Below, in pieces: positions 52,095 through 62,853 of a DNA stretch of 64,000 nt. The notes under the pieces are model-generated. The model was not told the DNA's origin. It worked only from the letters and a program-made list of their open reading frames with translations, and searched no databases. Numbering within the stretch: position 1 is the first letter of the stretch; every line of letters starts with the position of its first letter. The stretch comes from Bog-473 sp963721585 (GTDB lineage Bacteria > Actinomycetota > Acidimicrobiia > Acidimicrobiales > RAAP-2). The stretch lies in the NCBI GenBank assembly GCA_963721585.1, contig CAVRJN010000008.1, positions 372,001 to 436,000 of the forward strand, given 5' to 3'. The position numbers and the translations under genes were made by a program.

Positions 52095-52153
52095 ACGCTC
52101 CACCTCCCCACAGGAGTCCGAAGCAGAGCTCGAACGAGGAAGAAGACGCAACC

Positions 52154-52717
52154 ATGTTCGTCACCAATCACGTGCTCTCGGGCGTCGTCGTGGGCCGGCT
52201 GTTCGAGAAGCATCCCGTCGCAGCGTTCGTCGTCGGCGTCGGGTCGCACCTGGCGCTCGACATGGTCCCGCACTGGGGCTGCGAGGCGGACCGGGCTCTC
52301 GAGAGCGACCTGTTCCTCCGCTACGCCAAGCGGGACGGACTGTTGGGCCTGGCGACCGCGGCGTGCGCAGTCGGAGCGATGCACCGGCGCGCCCGCCCGG
52401 CCACCGTGGCCGGCATCGCGGGAGCGGTCCTTCTCGACATGGACAAGCCGGCGTTGCACTTCTTCGGACGCGTCCCGTTTCCGGACTGGGTCCAACGGAT
52501 CCACGGTGCGATCCAGAACGAGTCGGCCCAGGGCTTGCCGAACGAGATCGTCTTCGGGCTGTCCTGCGCCGCGATCGACGCGGTCATCGCACTTCAGGGT
52601 CGTCGGGGCGTTCCCCGGCGGGGGAAGAGGGAACGGGGGAACACCCCACTCCGCAGGCTGCCTGACCGGCGCCCGGCGGCGTCGCGGCCGTCCAATGCGT
52701 TCAACCGCACTCCGTAG
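52154..52717 (+). CDS. Conserved hypothetical membrane-associated protein
   Basis: The ATG at 52154 follows GAGGAAG. The 187-residue protein begins MFVTNHVLSGVVVGR, then AAFVVGVGSHLALDMVPHWG, a histidine/aspartate pattern reminiscent of the DUF457/metal-dependent hydrolase-like membrane proteins, but shorter. After about residue 150 the tail is Arg-rich. Function unknown. Its stop abuts the tRNA gene on the other strand. Confidence 0.6.
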   Translation: MFVTNHVLSGVVVGRLFEKHPVAAFVVGVGSHLALDMVPHWGCEADRALESDLFLRYAKRDGLLGLATAACAVGAMHRRARPATVAGIAGAVLLDMDKPALHFFGRVPFPDWVQRIHGAIQNESAQGLPNEIVFGLSCAAIDAVIALQGRRGVPRRGKRERGNTPLRRLPDRRPAASRPSNAFNRTP

Positions 52718-52787
52718 GGCTGGTGGGGATCGAACCCACGACCCAGGGATTATGAGTCCCCTGCTCTGACCACTGAGCTACAGCCCC
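52715..52787 (-). tRNA. tRNA with CAU anticodon (Met or lysidine-type Ile2)
   Basis: A 73-nt cloverleaf on the minus strand: acceptor GGGGCTG with a closing CAGCCCT (one G-U pair), D-arm AGCTCAGTGGTCAGAGC, anticodon stem-loop GGGACTCATAATCCC (anticodon CAT), and T-arm GTGGGTTCGATCCCCAC. No CCA is encoded. Anticodon CAU could be elongator Met or Ile2. The AGCAGG-stem and CTGGGTCG variable loop look slightly more like Ile2, but I cannot decide by eye. Confidence 0.92.
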
Positions 52788-52875
52788 AGGGGGGTTCTAG
52801 TCCACGTTGGGCCGGGACATCGACAATTCACGCTGCAGCAACCTCCACGGCGATCCGGGACGACAACATGCGTTG

Positions 52876-54654
52876 ATGGATCGCATGGACCCCGAGGACA
52901 TGGAGGGCCATGTGATCGTCTGCGGACTCCAGGGCGTGGGTCTGCGCGCCGTGGAACAGTTCTCCCTCAGCGGTACCCGGGTCGTCGTGATCGACGACGA
53001 CGCCGATCCCCGGCGCTGGCGGACCCTGGACGATTGGGGTGTCCCCCACGTCCGGCGCCACGCCCACCGGGGCGAAGGGTTCGAAGAAGCCGGCCTGGCG
53101 CGGGCAGCGGCCGTGGTCTGCGTGGAGATCGACGAGATCCACACGCTGGAGACGGCACTGCGGATCAAGGAGATCCGCCCGGAACTCCCCCTCGTGGTCC
53201 AACTGGCCAACCCGTCGGTGGCCGCTGCACTCGAACGGGTCTCGGGCCCCGGCAGCGTGCTGGACGTGGCGTCGTTGGCCGCGCCGGCCTTCGTGGAGGC
53301 CTGCCTCCTCCGGCCGTCCCACGCCATTGAGCTGGCCGGCGTCGATTTCGCGGTGGTCAAGCTCGCGGTCGACTCCACAGAGAACGTGCACGACACCTTC
53401 CGCGCCCACTTCGGGCACCTGGCCCCCGTGGCGATCATGCCCTCGGGTGACGGGCCCATGGAGATGTGCCCCGGCCGCGACCACCCGCTCCACACAGGGG
53501 ACCGGGTCGCCGTCCTCGGCACGGTGGACGAGCTGCAACGCATGGGCATCTCCACGACCCGGCCGGCCGACGGCCCGGTGCGGTCGATCGGGTTGGCCCG
53601 CCGGGTCCGGCTGCAGGTCGGCATCGCGCTCGAGGAGGGCAACCGCGCGCTGGCCGTCGTGGCGACGGCGCTCCTCGCGCTGATCGTGGTGGCCACCGTC
53701 CTGGTGCACTACGCCTTCCGTCCCGAGGGCGCCGCCCACTCCCACCTCGGCTTCCTGTCCTCCCTGTACTTCACGGTGGAGACGGTGGCGACCGTCGGCT
53801 ACGGGGACTACAGCTTCGCCGACCAGAGCCCGTGGCTGATCGCCTGCGCCATCATTTTGATCGTCTCGGGCGTGGCCCTCGTGTCGACCGCGTTCGCACT
53901 GTTCACCAATATTTTGGTGAGCCGCCGCATCGAGCGGTCACTCGGCCGGCGCCAGGTGCCCGGGATGGTGGACCACGTGATCGTCATCGGCCTCGGCGCG
54001 GTGGGTATCAGCGTGGTGCGTCGGCTCGTGGCCGAGGGCGAAACCGTGGTCGTCATCGAACGCGACGCCGACAACCGGTACCTGGCGCAGGCCCGTGCGC
54101 TCGGCGTGCCCGTCGTCATCGCCGACGCCACGCAGGGCCAGACGCATCGCATGGTCAACATCGCGGACGCCAAGGCGGTCGCGGTGCTGACGAGTGGTGA
54201 CCTGACCAACATTGAGACGGGGCTCTCGGTCCGTGAGTCGCTGGGCGAGCGCTGGGACGCCGTCCCGGTCGTCCTGCGCGTCTTCGACCGCGAGTTGGCG
54301 CAAATGATGGAACAGAGCTTCGGTTTCCAACACGTCCGCTCCACCTCCGCGCTCGCCGCACCCTGGTTCGTCGGCGCCGCCCTCGGGCTCGATGTCCTCA
54401 GCACCTTCTACATCGACCAACAGCCGTTCCTGGTGGCCGGCCTCAAGGTGGCCCCGAATGGCGGCCTCCAAGGGCTCGCCATGCAGGATCTCTCGTCGAA
54501 GACCCGGGTCATCGCCCTGAGCCGCGCCGCGGACGGCGTGCTGGAGCACCCACCCCGTCGAGGCACCGTGTTCGCAGCGGGCGACACCGCGTTCCTGCTC
54601 GGCCCCTACGAGGAGCTCCTCCGGGTCCTCCAACGCGATCAGACACCGGTCTGA
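52876..54654 (+). CDS. Potassium channel with RCK-pore-RCK architecture
   Basis: A 592-residue protein. An N-terminal RCK/TrkA-N domain (GHVIVCGLQGVGLRAVEQF, then an acidic strand end VVVIDDDAD) is followed by two transmembrane helices around the selectivity filter TVGYGDYS. A second RCK domain follows (DHVIVIGLGAVGISVVRRL, VVVIERDAD) with a C-terminal RCK_C-like region. K+ channels usually have one or two RCK domains after the pore; a Rossmann domain before the pore is less common. Several ATG codons at 52876, 52885 and 52900 are possible starts. It probably gates K+ by nucleotide or ligand. Confidence 0.82.
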   Translation: MDRMDPEDMEGHVIVCGLQGVGLRAVEQFSLSGTRVVVIDDDADPRRWRTLDDWGVPHVRRHAHRGEGFEEAGLARAAAVVCVEIDEIHTLETALRIKEIRPELPLVVQLANPSVAAALERVSGPGSVLDVASLAAPAFVEACLLRPSHAIELAGVDFAVVKLAVDSTENVHDTFRAHFGHLAPVAIMPSGDGPMEMCPGRDHPLHTGDRVAVLGTVDELQRMGISTTRPADGPVRSIGLARRVRLQVGIALEEGNRALAVVATALLALIVVATVLVHYAFRPEGAAHSHLGFLSSLYFTVETVATVGYGDYSFADQSPWLIACAIILIVSGVALVSTAFALFTNILVSRRIERSLGRRQVPGMVDHVIVIGLGAVGISVVRRLVAEGETVVVIERDADNRYLAQARALGVPVVIADATQGQTHRMVNIADAKAVAVLTSGDLTNIETGLSVRESLGERWDAVPVVLRVFDRELAQMMEQSFGFQHVRSTSALAAPWFVGAALGLDVLSTFYIDQQPFLVAGLKVAPNGGLQGLAMQDLSSKTRVIALSRAADGVLEHPPRRGTVFAAGDTAFLLGPYEELLRVLQRDQTPV

Positions 54655-54676
54655 GGACTCGGCATCATGGTGCGCC

Positions 54677-56938
54677 ATGACCGTGGTCGAGCAGGAGACG
54701 CCCGGATCTTCCGCGCCCGCTCCCGAAACACCGAGGGCCGGCCCCGGCGGAGCACGGGCGCAGCGCTTCGGCCCCTTCGTCCTGGTCGCGCTGTCGATGG
54801 CCTGGGGGCTGTGGGAGCTCCGGCCCGAGCTCCGCGCCGTGCCCTACCTCGACGACAGCTCCCTGCACCAACAGATGGTGCGCGTCGCCGCCGCCCGCAT
54901 CGGCCAGGGCCACCTTCCCCTGACGAGCTGGTTCCCGTATCTCGGGCTCGGCTCACCCCAGTTCCTGCACTACCAGAGCCTGCCCTCCATGATCTCGGGA
55001 CTCGTCGGCACGGTGCTCGATCCCGACACGGTGTTCCGGTGGTCCCTCTATCTGCTCCTCGCGCTCTGGCCGATCACCGTCTACTGGAGCGGCCGGCTGT
55101 TCGGGCTCAGCCGTTGGGCGGCCGCGTCGGCGGCCGCGGTGGCGCCGTTCCTCGCGTCGGCCGCCGGCATCGGCTACGAGACCAAGGCCTACGTCTGGGT
55201 GGGCTACGGCGTGTGGACCCAGCTGTGGGCATCGTGGACGCTGCCGCTGGCGTGGGGCTTCACCTACCGTGCGCTGTCGTCGCTGCGCGGGGCCTTCTGG
55301 GCCGTCCTCTTCATCATGCTGACGGTGGCGCTGCACTACGAGACCGGGTACCTCGCCTTCGTGCCCCTCGTCGTGTGGCCCTTCATCGTCCCTTCTGACC
55401 TGTGGCGGCGGATCGGCCGTGCGGTGGCGCTCGGTGTGGCGGCCGTGCTGGCGTCGGCCTGGGTCATCGTGCCGCTGCTCCAGCAGTCCCACTGGGCGGC
55501 GCGCAATCAGGTGCTGGAGGGCACCGGGCTCGAGAACGGCTACGGCGCGCGCCAGATGCTGACGTGGTTGCTCGGCGGAAACCTGTACGACAACAGCCAC
55601 TCGCCGGCCTGGCTGCCCGTCATCACGATCCTCGTGGCCGTCGGGATCGGAGTCTGCCTGGCACGCTGGCGCTCGTTCCTGGCCGGCCGTGCCCTCGTGG
55701 TCATCTGGATCGTCACGCTCGTCATGTCGTTCGGGCGGACGACCTTCGGGTCGCTCTACGACGTCGTGCCGGGCAGCAGCGACATCTTCATCCGGCGCTT
55801 CGAAATGGCCCCGCAGCTGTCGGGCATCCTGCTGGCCGGCGTCGGCCTCGTCTTCCTCGGACAGCTCGCCGTTGGGTACGTGCTGAGGCTCCTCCCCGAG
55901 GACCGCCGCGGGTGGGCGGCGCAACCGGCCGGGCGGGGCATCGTCGCCGGCCTGTGCATCGTCGCGTTGATCGTGGTCCTCGCACCCGCCTGGACCAGCA
56001 TGGACACCTACGACGCCCAGAACGCGACCAACATCAGCCTCCAGGCGGAGGCCGACACGCAGCAGGACCCCCAGATCGACCGGTTGCTGGCCTACGTGCA
56101 CGCCCATCCAAAAGGGCGCGTCTACGCCGGTGCGCCGACCAACTGGGGACAGGACTTCTTGGTGGGGGACGTCCCCGTGTTCAAGTACCTGGAGAGCAAG
56201 GACATCGACGAGGTGGGCTACACGCTGCGGACGGCCTCACTCATGACAGATCCCGAGTTCTACTTCGACGAGACCAATCCGGGCGACTACCCGCTCTTCG
56301 GCGTCGGCTACATCATCACCCCCGCCGACATGGCGTCGCCGGTGGAGGCCGCCAAGGTCGGCTGTTCGGGGGACTACTGCCTGTGGGCGCTCCCCGACGC
56401 CGGCTACATCCACGTCTACGACACGACCGGGGAGCTCACGGCCACCCGGGCCGACGTCGGGACGCGGAGCGAGGCCCTGCTGGGCTCCCCGCTCCTCGAC
56501 GAGGAGCGAGACCTCACGGTGGCCTTCAACGGGCAGGCCGCAGCCGTCCCGACCGCAACGGATGCGGCAGCGCTCCAGGGCGCTCCCGGGCAGGTGGTGG
56601 TGGAGCACGCCGACCTGCCCAACGGCATGGCGGGCGCCGTGGTGCACACGACGCGCCGGGCCACGGTGGTCCTCAGCGCCTCCTACGACCCCGGCTGGAA
56701 GGCCACCGTGAACGGCCGGCCGGCTCCGACCGTCATGGTGGCGCCCGCGCTCGTCGGGGTGGTGGTGGGACCGGGCGTGCACACGGTGACGTTCAGCTAC
56801 GCCGGGTACGGGTCGTACACGGCGTTGTTCGTGCTGGCGCTCGTCGTCCTCGCCGGCCTGGCCCTGGCGCCGCTCGGGTGGCGCCGGATACTGCGATCGA
56901 CGGGCACCCACACCGCGGGGACAATGGGGGGACGATGA
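54677..56938 (+). CDS. Large YfhO-like membrane glycosyltransferase-type protein
   Basis: A 753-residue protein with about twelve transmembrane helices in its first 460 residues (GT-C-like topology; SWFPYLGLGSPQFLHYQS carries acidic/aromatic loop residues). An extracellular region follows, then one C-terminal helix. Near the end SYDPGWKATVNGRPAP and GPGVHTVTFSYAGYG match the C-terminal YfhO pattern. Such proteins are linked to lipid-linked sugar transfer in the envelope. The ATGA overlap with the next gene suggests a shared task. Confidence 0.75.
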   Translation: MTVVEQETPGSSAPAPETPRAGPGGARAQRFGPFVLVALSMAWGLWELRPELRAVPYLDDSSLHQQMVRVAAARIGQGHLPLTSWFPYLGLGSPQFLHYQSLPSMISGLVGTVLDPDTVFRWSLYLLLALWPITVYWSGRLFGLSRWAAASAAAVAPFLASAAGIGYETKAYVWVGYGVWTQLWASWTLPLAWGFTYRALSSLRGAFWAVLFIMLTVALHYETGYLAFVPLVVWPFIVPSDLWRRIGRAVALGVAAVLASAWVIVPLLQQSHWAARNQVLEGTGLENGYGARQMLTWLLGGNLYDNSHSPAWLPVITILVAVGIGVCLARWRSFLAGRALVVIWIVTLVMSFGRTTFGSLYDVVPGSSDIFIRRFEMAPQLSGILLAGVGLVFLGQLAVGYVLRLLPEDRRGWAAQPAGRGIVAGLCIVALIVVLAPAWTSMDTYDAQNATNISLQAEADTQQDPQIDRLLAYVHAHPKGRVYAGAPTNWGQDFLVGDVPVFKYLESKDIDEVGYTLRTASLMTDPEFYFDETNPGDYPLFGVGYIITPADMASPVEAAKVGCSGDYCLWALPDAGYIHVYDTTGELTATRADVGTRSEALLGSPLLDEERDLTVAFNGQAAAVPTATDAAALQGAPGQVVVEHADLPNGMAGAVVHTTRRATVVLSASYDPGWKATVNGRPAPTVMVAPALVGVVVGPGVHTVTFSYAGYGSYTALFVLALVVLAGLALAPLGWRRILRSTGTHTAGTMGGR

Positions 56939-57405
56939 CGACCCTCCCCGATCCCGAGCACACGCCAGCCGGCTCGACGACCGATCCGGCCGACGTGGTC
57001 GTGCGCTTCCTGCACGCCCTCGCCGCGTTCGACGTCGATGCGGCGCTCGACCTCGTCGCCGACGACCTCGTCTACACCAACGTGTCCCTGCCCACCGTGT
57101 ACGGGCGCGACCGGCTGGAGCGCATCGCCCGCCCGTGGTTGCGGCCCGGACGGATGGGCTTCAACGTCCATTTCAACCATGTGGCGACCGAGGGGAACGT
57201 CGTCATCACCGACAGGATCGACGAGCTCAATTACGGTCGCTTCGCTTCGCGTTTCTGGGTCTACGGCCGCTTCGTCGTCGGCGACGACGCGAAGATCGCC
57301 GTCTGGCGTGACTCGTTCGACTGGCTGGACGTGACGATCGGCAACCTCCGAGGCCTGGCGGGACTGGTGTCCCCTGGGCTCAACCGGCGGATGCCGGCCG
57401 ACTGA
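56935..57405 (+). CDS. Limonene-1,2-epoxide hydrolase-like (SnoaL/NTF2-fold) protein
   Basis: The ATG at 56935 overlaps the stop of the membrane protein. The 156-residue NTF2-fold product has ALDLVADDLVYTN, TDRIDEL and AVWRDSFDW, a distribution of Asp-Arg-Asp residues like the catalytic triad of limonene-epoxide hydrolases. It may hydrate an epoxide or only bind a small ligand. Confidence 0.75.
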   Translation: MTTLPDPEHTPAGSTTDPADVVVRFLHALAAFDVDAALDLVADDLVYTNVSLPTVYGRDRLERIARPWLRPGRMGFNVHFNHVATEGNVVITDRIDELNYGRFASRFWVYGRFVVGDDAKIAVWRDSFDWLDVTIGNLRGLAGLVSPGLNRRMPAD

Positions 57406-57424
57406 TCTCCGTCTGGAACGAACA

Positions 57425-57460
57425 GAGGGGCGGCACCGGCCTCGCGGCCGGCCCACCCCT
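57425..57460. terminator. Bidirectional terminator hairpin
   Basis: Between convergent genes, AGGGG ... CCGGCC (57436-57441) TCGC GGCCGG (57446-57451) ... CCCCT form a strong GC-rich stem-loop. It lies 20 bases after the epoxide-hydrolase-like stop and just before the DUF2630 stop. It likely stops both transcripts. Confidence 0.7.
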
Positions 57461-57466
57461 TCCGTC

Positions 57467-57709
57467 CTATTGCAGGTAGCCCTCGACGGTGCCGGCGGAG
57501 CGCTCCGAAGCGGTGTCGGGGTCCTGCCCGGCGTCCCGCTTGGCCCGGCGCTGGCGGAGCGTGTCCCAGAGTTGGTCCAGCGTCACCTCCAGGTCACGCT
57601 TGCGCGTGAGCTCGGCTTCACTGAGTCCCTCGCCCACGTGCGCCTCCTCGAGCTGCTGCTCCTCGGCAGCGAGCTTGGTGATGCGCTCCACGATGTCCTT
57701 GTCGTCCAT
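57467..57709 (-). CDS. DUF2630-family protein
   Basis: An 80-residue coiled-coil-like protein: DIVERITKLAAEEQQLEEAHVGEGLSEAELTRKRDLEVTLDQLWDTLRQRRAKRDAG is the typical DUF2630 pattern. Function unknown, cytosolic. Ends just before a terminator and follows lon by 20 nt. Confidence 0.88.
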   Translation of the reverse strand: MDDKDIVERITKLAAEEQQLEEAHVGEGLSEAELTRKRDLEVTLDQLWDTLRQRRAKRDAGQDPDTASERSAGTVEGYLQ

Positions 57710-57729
57710 GGCCGCCAGTCTGCCCGGCC

Positions 57730-60102
57730 TCAGGCCGCGGCGCCCAACGAGGAATCCCCGGCGCCCCCGGACGCCTCCGCGCCCGCCCCGGACAGCGCCG
57801 GGGTGAGCACGTCGGCGATGGTGGCCGCCAAGTGGAACGTCATGACGTCACGCACCTCCTCGGGGACATCCTCGAGGTCGTTGCCGTTGCGCTCCGGCAG
57901 GACGACCTCGGTCAGCCCGGCCCGGTGCGCAGCCAGCACCTTCTGCTTGACGCCACCGATGGGCAGCACCCGGCCCTGGAGGGTGACCTCACCGGTCATC
58001 CCGACCACCGAGCGCACCGGCACGCCGCGCAGCAGGCTGACCAGCGCGGTCGTCATGGTGACACCCGCCGAAGGACCGTCCTTGGGGACGGCGCCGGCCG
58101 GCACGTGCACGTGGAACCGCTTGCCGCTGAAGACCGTCGGGTCGATCCCGAGCTCCTCGGCGTGCGAGCGCACGTAGGAGAGCGCGATCTCGGCGGACTC
58201 CTTCATGACGTCGCCCAGCTGCCCCGTGAGGGTGAGCCCCTCGGGGCCGTCGGACACGCTGGCCTCGACGAAGAGGACGTCGCCGCCCGCCCCGGTCACG
58301 GCCAGGCCGGTGACGACACCGGGCACGCTGGTGCGATCGGCCGCCTCGAAGTAGAAGTGCGGACGGCCGAGCCAGCCCCGCACGTCGTCCGCTTCGACGA
58401 CGACCGGAGCCTCGCGCTCGCCGGAGGCGAGCTTCGTGGCCACCTTGCGCAGCAACTTGCCGAGCTCGCGCTCCAGGTTCCGCACACCCGCCTCCCGGGT
58501 GTAGTCGGCCACGACGGCACGCAGCGCGTCGTCGCTGATCTGCACCTCGTCCTCGCGCAGCGCCGCCCGGGTGAGCTGGCGGCCCACCAGGTGGTGCTTG
58601 GCGATGGAGACCTTCTCGGACTCGGTGTACCCGTCAATGCGGATGACCTCCATCCGGTCGAGCAGCGGCCCGGGGATGGTGTCGATCACATTGGCCGTGG
58701 CGATGAAGAGCACCCGGGACAGGTCGAGGTCGACCTCGAGGTAGTGGTCGCGGAACGTGTGGTTCTGCGCCGGGTCGAGCACCTCGAGCAGCGCCGAGGA
58801 CGGGTCGCCCCGGTAGTCGGCACCGATCTTGTCGACCTCGTCGAGCACGATGACGGGGTTCATGGTCCCCGCTTCGCGGAGCGCGCGCACCAGGCGGCCC
58901 GGCTGGGCCCCCACGTAGGTGCGGCGGTGACCACGGATCTCGGCCTCGTCACGCACCCCGCCGAGCGAGACGCGGACGAACTTGCGCCCGAGGGCATTGG
59001 CCACGGACTCGCCGAGCGACGTCTTGCCGACGCCGGGCGGCCCGACGAGGGCCAGGATGGCCCCCGAACCGCGCCCGTCCACCGGCGCCAGGCCGCGCTC
59101 GGCCTGCAGCTTGCGCACGGCGAGGTGCTCGAGGATGCGCTCCTTCACGTCCTCCAGACCGTCGTGGTCGGCCTCCAGGATGCGCGAAGCCTCGGCGATG
59201 TCGAGCCGGTCCTCCGACTCGGTGCCCCAGGGGATCTCGAGCACGGTGTCGAGCCAGGTACGGATCCAGCCCGTCTCGGGGCTCTGGTCGCTGGTGCGCT
59301 CGAGCTTGTCGACCTCGCGTTCGACCGCCTTGCGGACGTGCTCGGGCAAGTCACGCGCCTCGAGCTTCGCCCGGTAGTCGTCGGGATCCTCGTCGCCGCT
59401 GTCGCCGCTGAGGCCGTTGAGCTCCTTGCGGATGGCATCGAGCTGGCGCCGGAGCAGGAATTCGCGCTGCGTCTTCTCCATGCCCTCTTCGACGTCGGTC
59501 TTGATCTTCTCGCGCAGGGTCACGTCGGCCAGCGTGTCGCGGGCCCAGCCGAGGACGAGGCGCAGCCGCGCTTCGACGTCGCGCGTCTCGAGCACCTCCA
59601 CCTTCTGTGTGAGGGAGAGGTCCGGTGAGTAGCCCGCCATGTCGGCCAGGCGGCTCGGATCGTGGATCTCGCGGAGTTGCGCCGCGATGCGACCGGCACC
59701 CCGGCTGTGCAAAATGTTCTCGAGCACGGCGCGGTACTCCCGGGCCAGCTCGTTGGCGGCCGGGGTGGGCTCGGACTCGTCGAGGGGCTCGGCCTCCACC
59801 CAGAGGGCGTCCCCGGTGCCGGGGACGCCAGTGCCGATGACGGCGCGGCGGTCACCCCGGATGGCCACGGCGGGCAGGCCGCCGGGCAGGTCGCCCTCCT
59901 CCATGACCTCGGCGATCACCCCGACGGCGGCGAAGCGGCCCTCGATGTGGGGAACCAGGAGGAGACGCCCCCCGGCGGAGCGGGCCGAATCGACCGCGGC
60001 GCGCGCCTCATCGGACTCCAGCGCCATGGTGAAGACCATCCCGGGAAGCACCACCCCTGAGGTCAATGGCAACAATGGGAGTGTCACGTTCTCGTTCGTC
60101 AT
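57730..60102 (-). CDS. lon: ATP-dependent Lon protease
   Basis: A 790-residue LonA protease: N-terminal LON substrate domain (residues 1-200, VTLPLLPLTSGVVLPGM start), coiled helical region, and AAA+ module with Walker A GPPGVGKTS and Walker B VIVLDEVDKIG. The C-terminal protease domain has the Ser-Lys dyad in DGPSAGVTMTTAL and a later Lys (GGVKQKVLAAHRAG). It degrades damaged and regulatory proteins in the cytosol. AAAGGA lies 6-11 nt upstream of the ATG. Lon is absent from some actinobacteria, so its presence is informative. Confidence 0.95.
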   Translation of the reverse strand: MTNENVTLPLLPLTSGVVLPGMVFTMALESDEARAAVDSARSAGGRLLLVPHIEGRFAAVGVIAEVMEEGDLPGGLPAVAIRGDRRAVIGTGVPGTGDALWVEAEPLDESEPTPAANELAREYRAVLENILHSRGAGRIAAQLREIHDPSRLADMAGYSPDLSLTQKVEVLETRDVEARLRLVLGWARDTLADVTLREKIKTDVEEGMEKTQREFLLRRQLDAIRKELNGLSGDSGDEDPDDYRAKLEARDLPEHVRKAVEREVDKLERTSDQSPETGWIRTWLDTVLEIPWGTESEDRLDIAEASRILEADHDGLEDVKERILEHLAVRKLQAERGLAPVDGRGSGAILALVGPPGVGKTSLGESVANALGRKFVRVSLGGVRDEAEIRGHRRTYVGAQPGRLVRALREAGTMNPVIVLDEVDKIGADYRGDPSSALLEVLDPAQNHTFRDHYLEVDLDLSRVLFIATANVIDTIPGPLLDRMEVIRIDGYTESEKVSIAKHHLVGRQLTRAALREDEVQISDDALRAVVADYTREAGVRNLERELGKLLRKVATKLASGEREAPVVVEADDVRGWLGRPHFYFEAADRTSVPGVVTGLAVTGAGGDVLFVEASVSDGPEGLTLTGQLGDVMKESAEIALSYVRSHAEELGIDPTVFSGKRFHVHVPAGAVPKDGPSAGVTMTTALVSLLRGVPVRSVVGMTGEVTLQGRVLPIGGVKQKVLAAHRAGLTEVVLPERNGNDLEDVPEEVRDVMTFHLAATIADVLTPALSGAGAEASGGAGDSSLGAAA

Positions 60103-60122
60103 CAGGCTGTCCTTTTGTAATG

Positions 60123-60151
60123 CCGTAATGGCAATTCGTCTGACTGGTCAA
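60123..60151 (-). promoter_or_regulatory. Probable promoter of lon
   Basis: On the minus strand TTGACC (60151-60146), a 17-18-base spacer, then TTACGG/TACGGC (60128-60122). The nearby GCCATTACGGCATTAC has two GCATTAC-like copies that might be an operator. The -10 is weak, so confidence is limited. Confidence 0.4.
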
Positions 60152-60327
60152 CCATATGGATGGGAAGGTCATTCCCACGCAGCCCGGCCCCTGGTGAGAG
60201 GGCTGTAATTTTGTAATGGTAGGCATGGATCTTACGGGGAAGTCGGCCCGTCCCGGACGCTGTTCCGCCCCAGGTGGGAGCCCAGGAGGCTCGACGGGGA
60301 GCCGCCCCGAACGCCTACGCTGAGTCT

Positions 60328-60642
60328 GTGAGCGGCACCGAGACAGTCCCGGTGGGGGAAACCACCCTGGCGCCGGCCCGGCCGGACCCCGACCTCGACG
60401 ACGGCGACCACGACCGGATGGCCCACATCGTCCTGGAGGGCTACACGCCCAAGAAGGGCAGGGGGAAGGGCAAATTCGTCTCGGCGGGGCCGAGCGTGGT
60501 CGAGGGCATCGTCAACCGGACCGCCGTGCGGGCCCTCTGCGGCAAGGAGTGGGTGCCGGGACGGGACCCCAAGCGCTACGGCCTGTGCCCGACCTGCAAG
60601 GAGATCGCCCAGTCGATGGGGTGGAAGATCCCGGCCGACTGA
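60328..60642 (+). CDS. DUF3039-family protein
   Basis: The GTG at 60328 gives a 104-residue actinobacterial DUF3039 protein: HDRMAHIVLEGYTPKKGRGKGKFVSAGPSVVEGI, then LCGKEWVPGRDPKRYGLCPTCKEI. Three cysteines (C in ALCGKE, and CPTC) could bind zinc. Function unknown. Divergent from lon. Confidence 0.88.
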   Translation: MSGTETVPVGETTLAPARPDPDLDDGDHDRMAHIVLEGYTPKKGRGKGKFVSAGPSVVEGIVNRTAVRALCGKEWVPGRDPKRYGLCPTCKEIAQSMGWKIPAD

Positions 60643-60745
60643 GGCCTCACGCTGGACTTCGTGCCGTCATTCCCGCGGTTGGCTACCGTGCGCCAGAGCG
60701 AAGATCCGTGGCCGAAGGCGGGCCGCCCGAGGGCAAAGGAGCACG

Positions 60746-61869
<1,124 letters not shown>

Positions 61870-61873
<4 letters not shown>

Positions 61874-62853
61874 CCGCCATGACCACGGCCCCCGCGGCCG
61901 ACCCGCTTCCATCCGGCGCTGACGACGGGGCTCCCGGGGCCGCCACTCCGGGAGGAGCGTCCGCGACCTTGCGCTCCCGAAGACGCAAGCAGGCCCTGCT
62001 TGCCTACCTGCTGCTCTTGCCGGCGATGGTGCTCTTCGGGGTCTTCTCCTTCTATCCCTTCCTTCGCAACTTCAAGCTCATGCTCTACGAGACCCCGCCA
62101 GTGCCGGGTCTGCCGGCCCACTATGTCGGCCTGCACCAGATCGTCCCGACCATCACCTCGACCCAGTTCACCCAGAGCCTCGTCACCACCTTGTTCTTCG
62201 TGGTCCTGGTGGTGCCGATCAGTCTGCTCGCCGGGCTGGGCCTGGCCGTGGCGGCGCACCGCAAGCTCAAGGGCATGGCTGCGTACCGGCTGATCTTCTC
62301 CTCGACCGTCGTCAGTTCGGTGGCCGTGGCTGCGGTCGTGTTCGGCACGCTGCTCAACCCCGTGGTCGGGCTGTTGCCGTGGCTCGGCATCAATCCCACC
62401 CCGCCGGCACTCGAGAGCTCGACCTGGGCTCTGCCCGCAGTGGCGCTGCTCACCATCTGGCAGTTCCTCGGCCTGTCCTTCATCATCATGTCGGCCGGTC
62501 TGCAGTCGGTGCCCGACGAACTCCTCGAGGCGGCTCGCATCGACGGCGCGGGACCCTGGACGCGTTTCTGGCGCATGACGGTGCCCCTGCTCTCCCCCAC
62601 CATCTTCTTCGCCGGGGTGATCAGCACCATCTACGCCTTCCAGGCCTTCGGTGCCGTCGACATCTTGATCGGGAACCAGAACGCGGCCCGCCTGCACACC
62701 AACGTTCTCATCTACAACATCGTGACCGAGCTGCAGATAGAGAACAACGACGGCGCGGCAGCCATCATGGCCATCGTCCTGTTCCTGATCCTGCTGGTGC
62801 TGACCATCCTGCAGCTGCGTTTCTTGGAGCGGCGGGTGACATATGCCCGCTGA
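61870..62853 (+). CDS. Sugar ABC transporter permease (MalF/UgpA-type)
   Basis: A 327-residue permease with six transmembrane helices after a 35-residue polar N-terminus. The EAA loop reads DELLEAARIDGAGPWTRFWRMTVPLLSP, which docks to the ATPase. It forms a heterodimer with the next permease to bring a sugar into the cell. The start is a GTG overlapping the ATPase stop. Confidence 0.92.
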
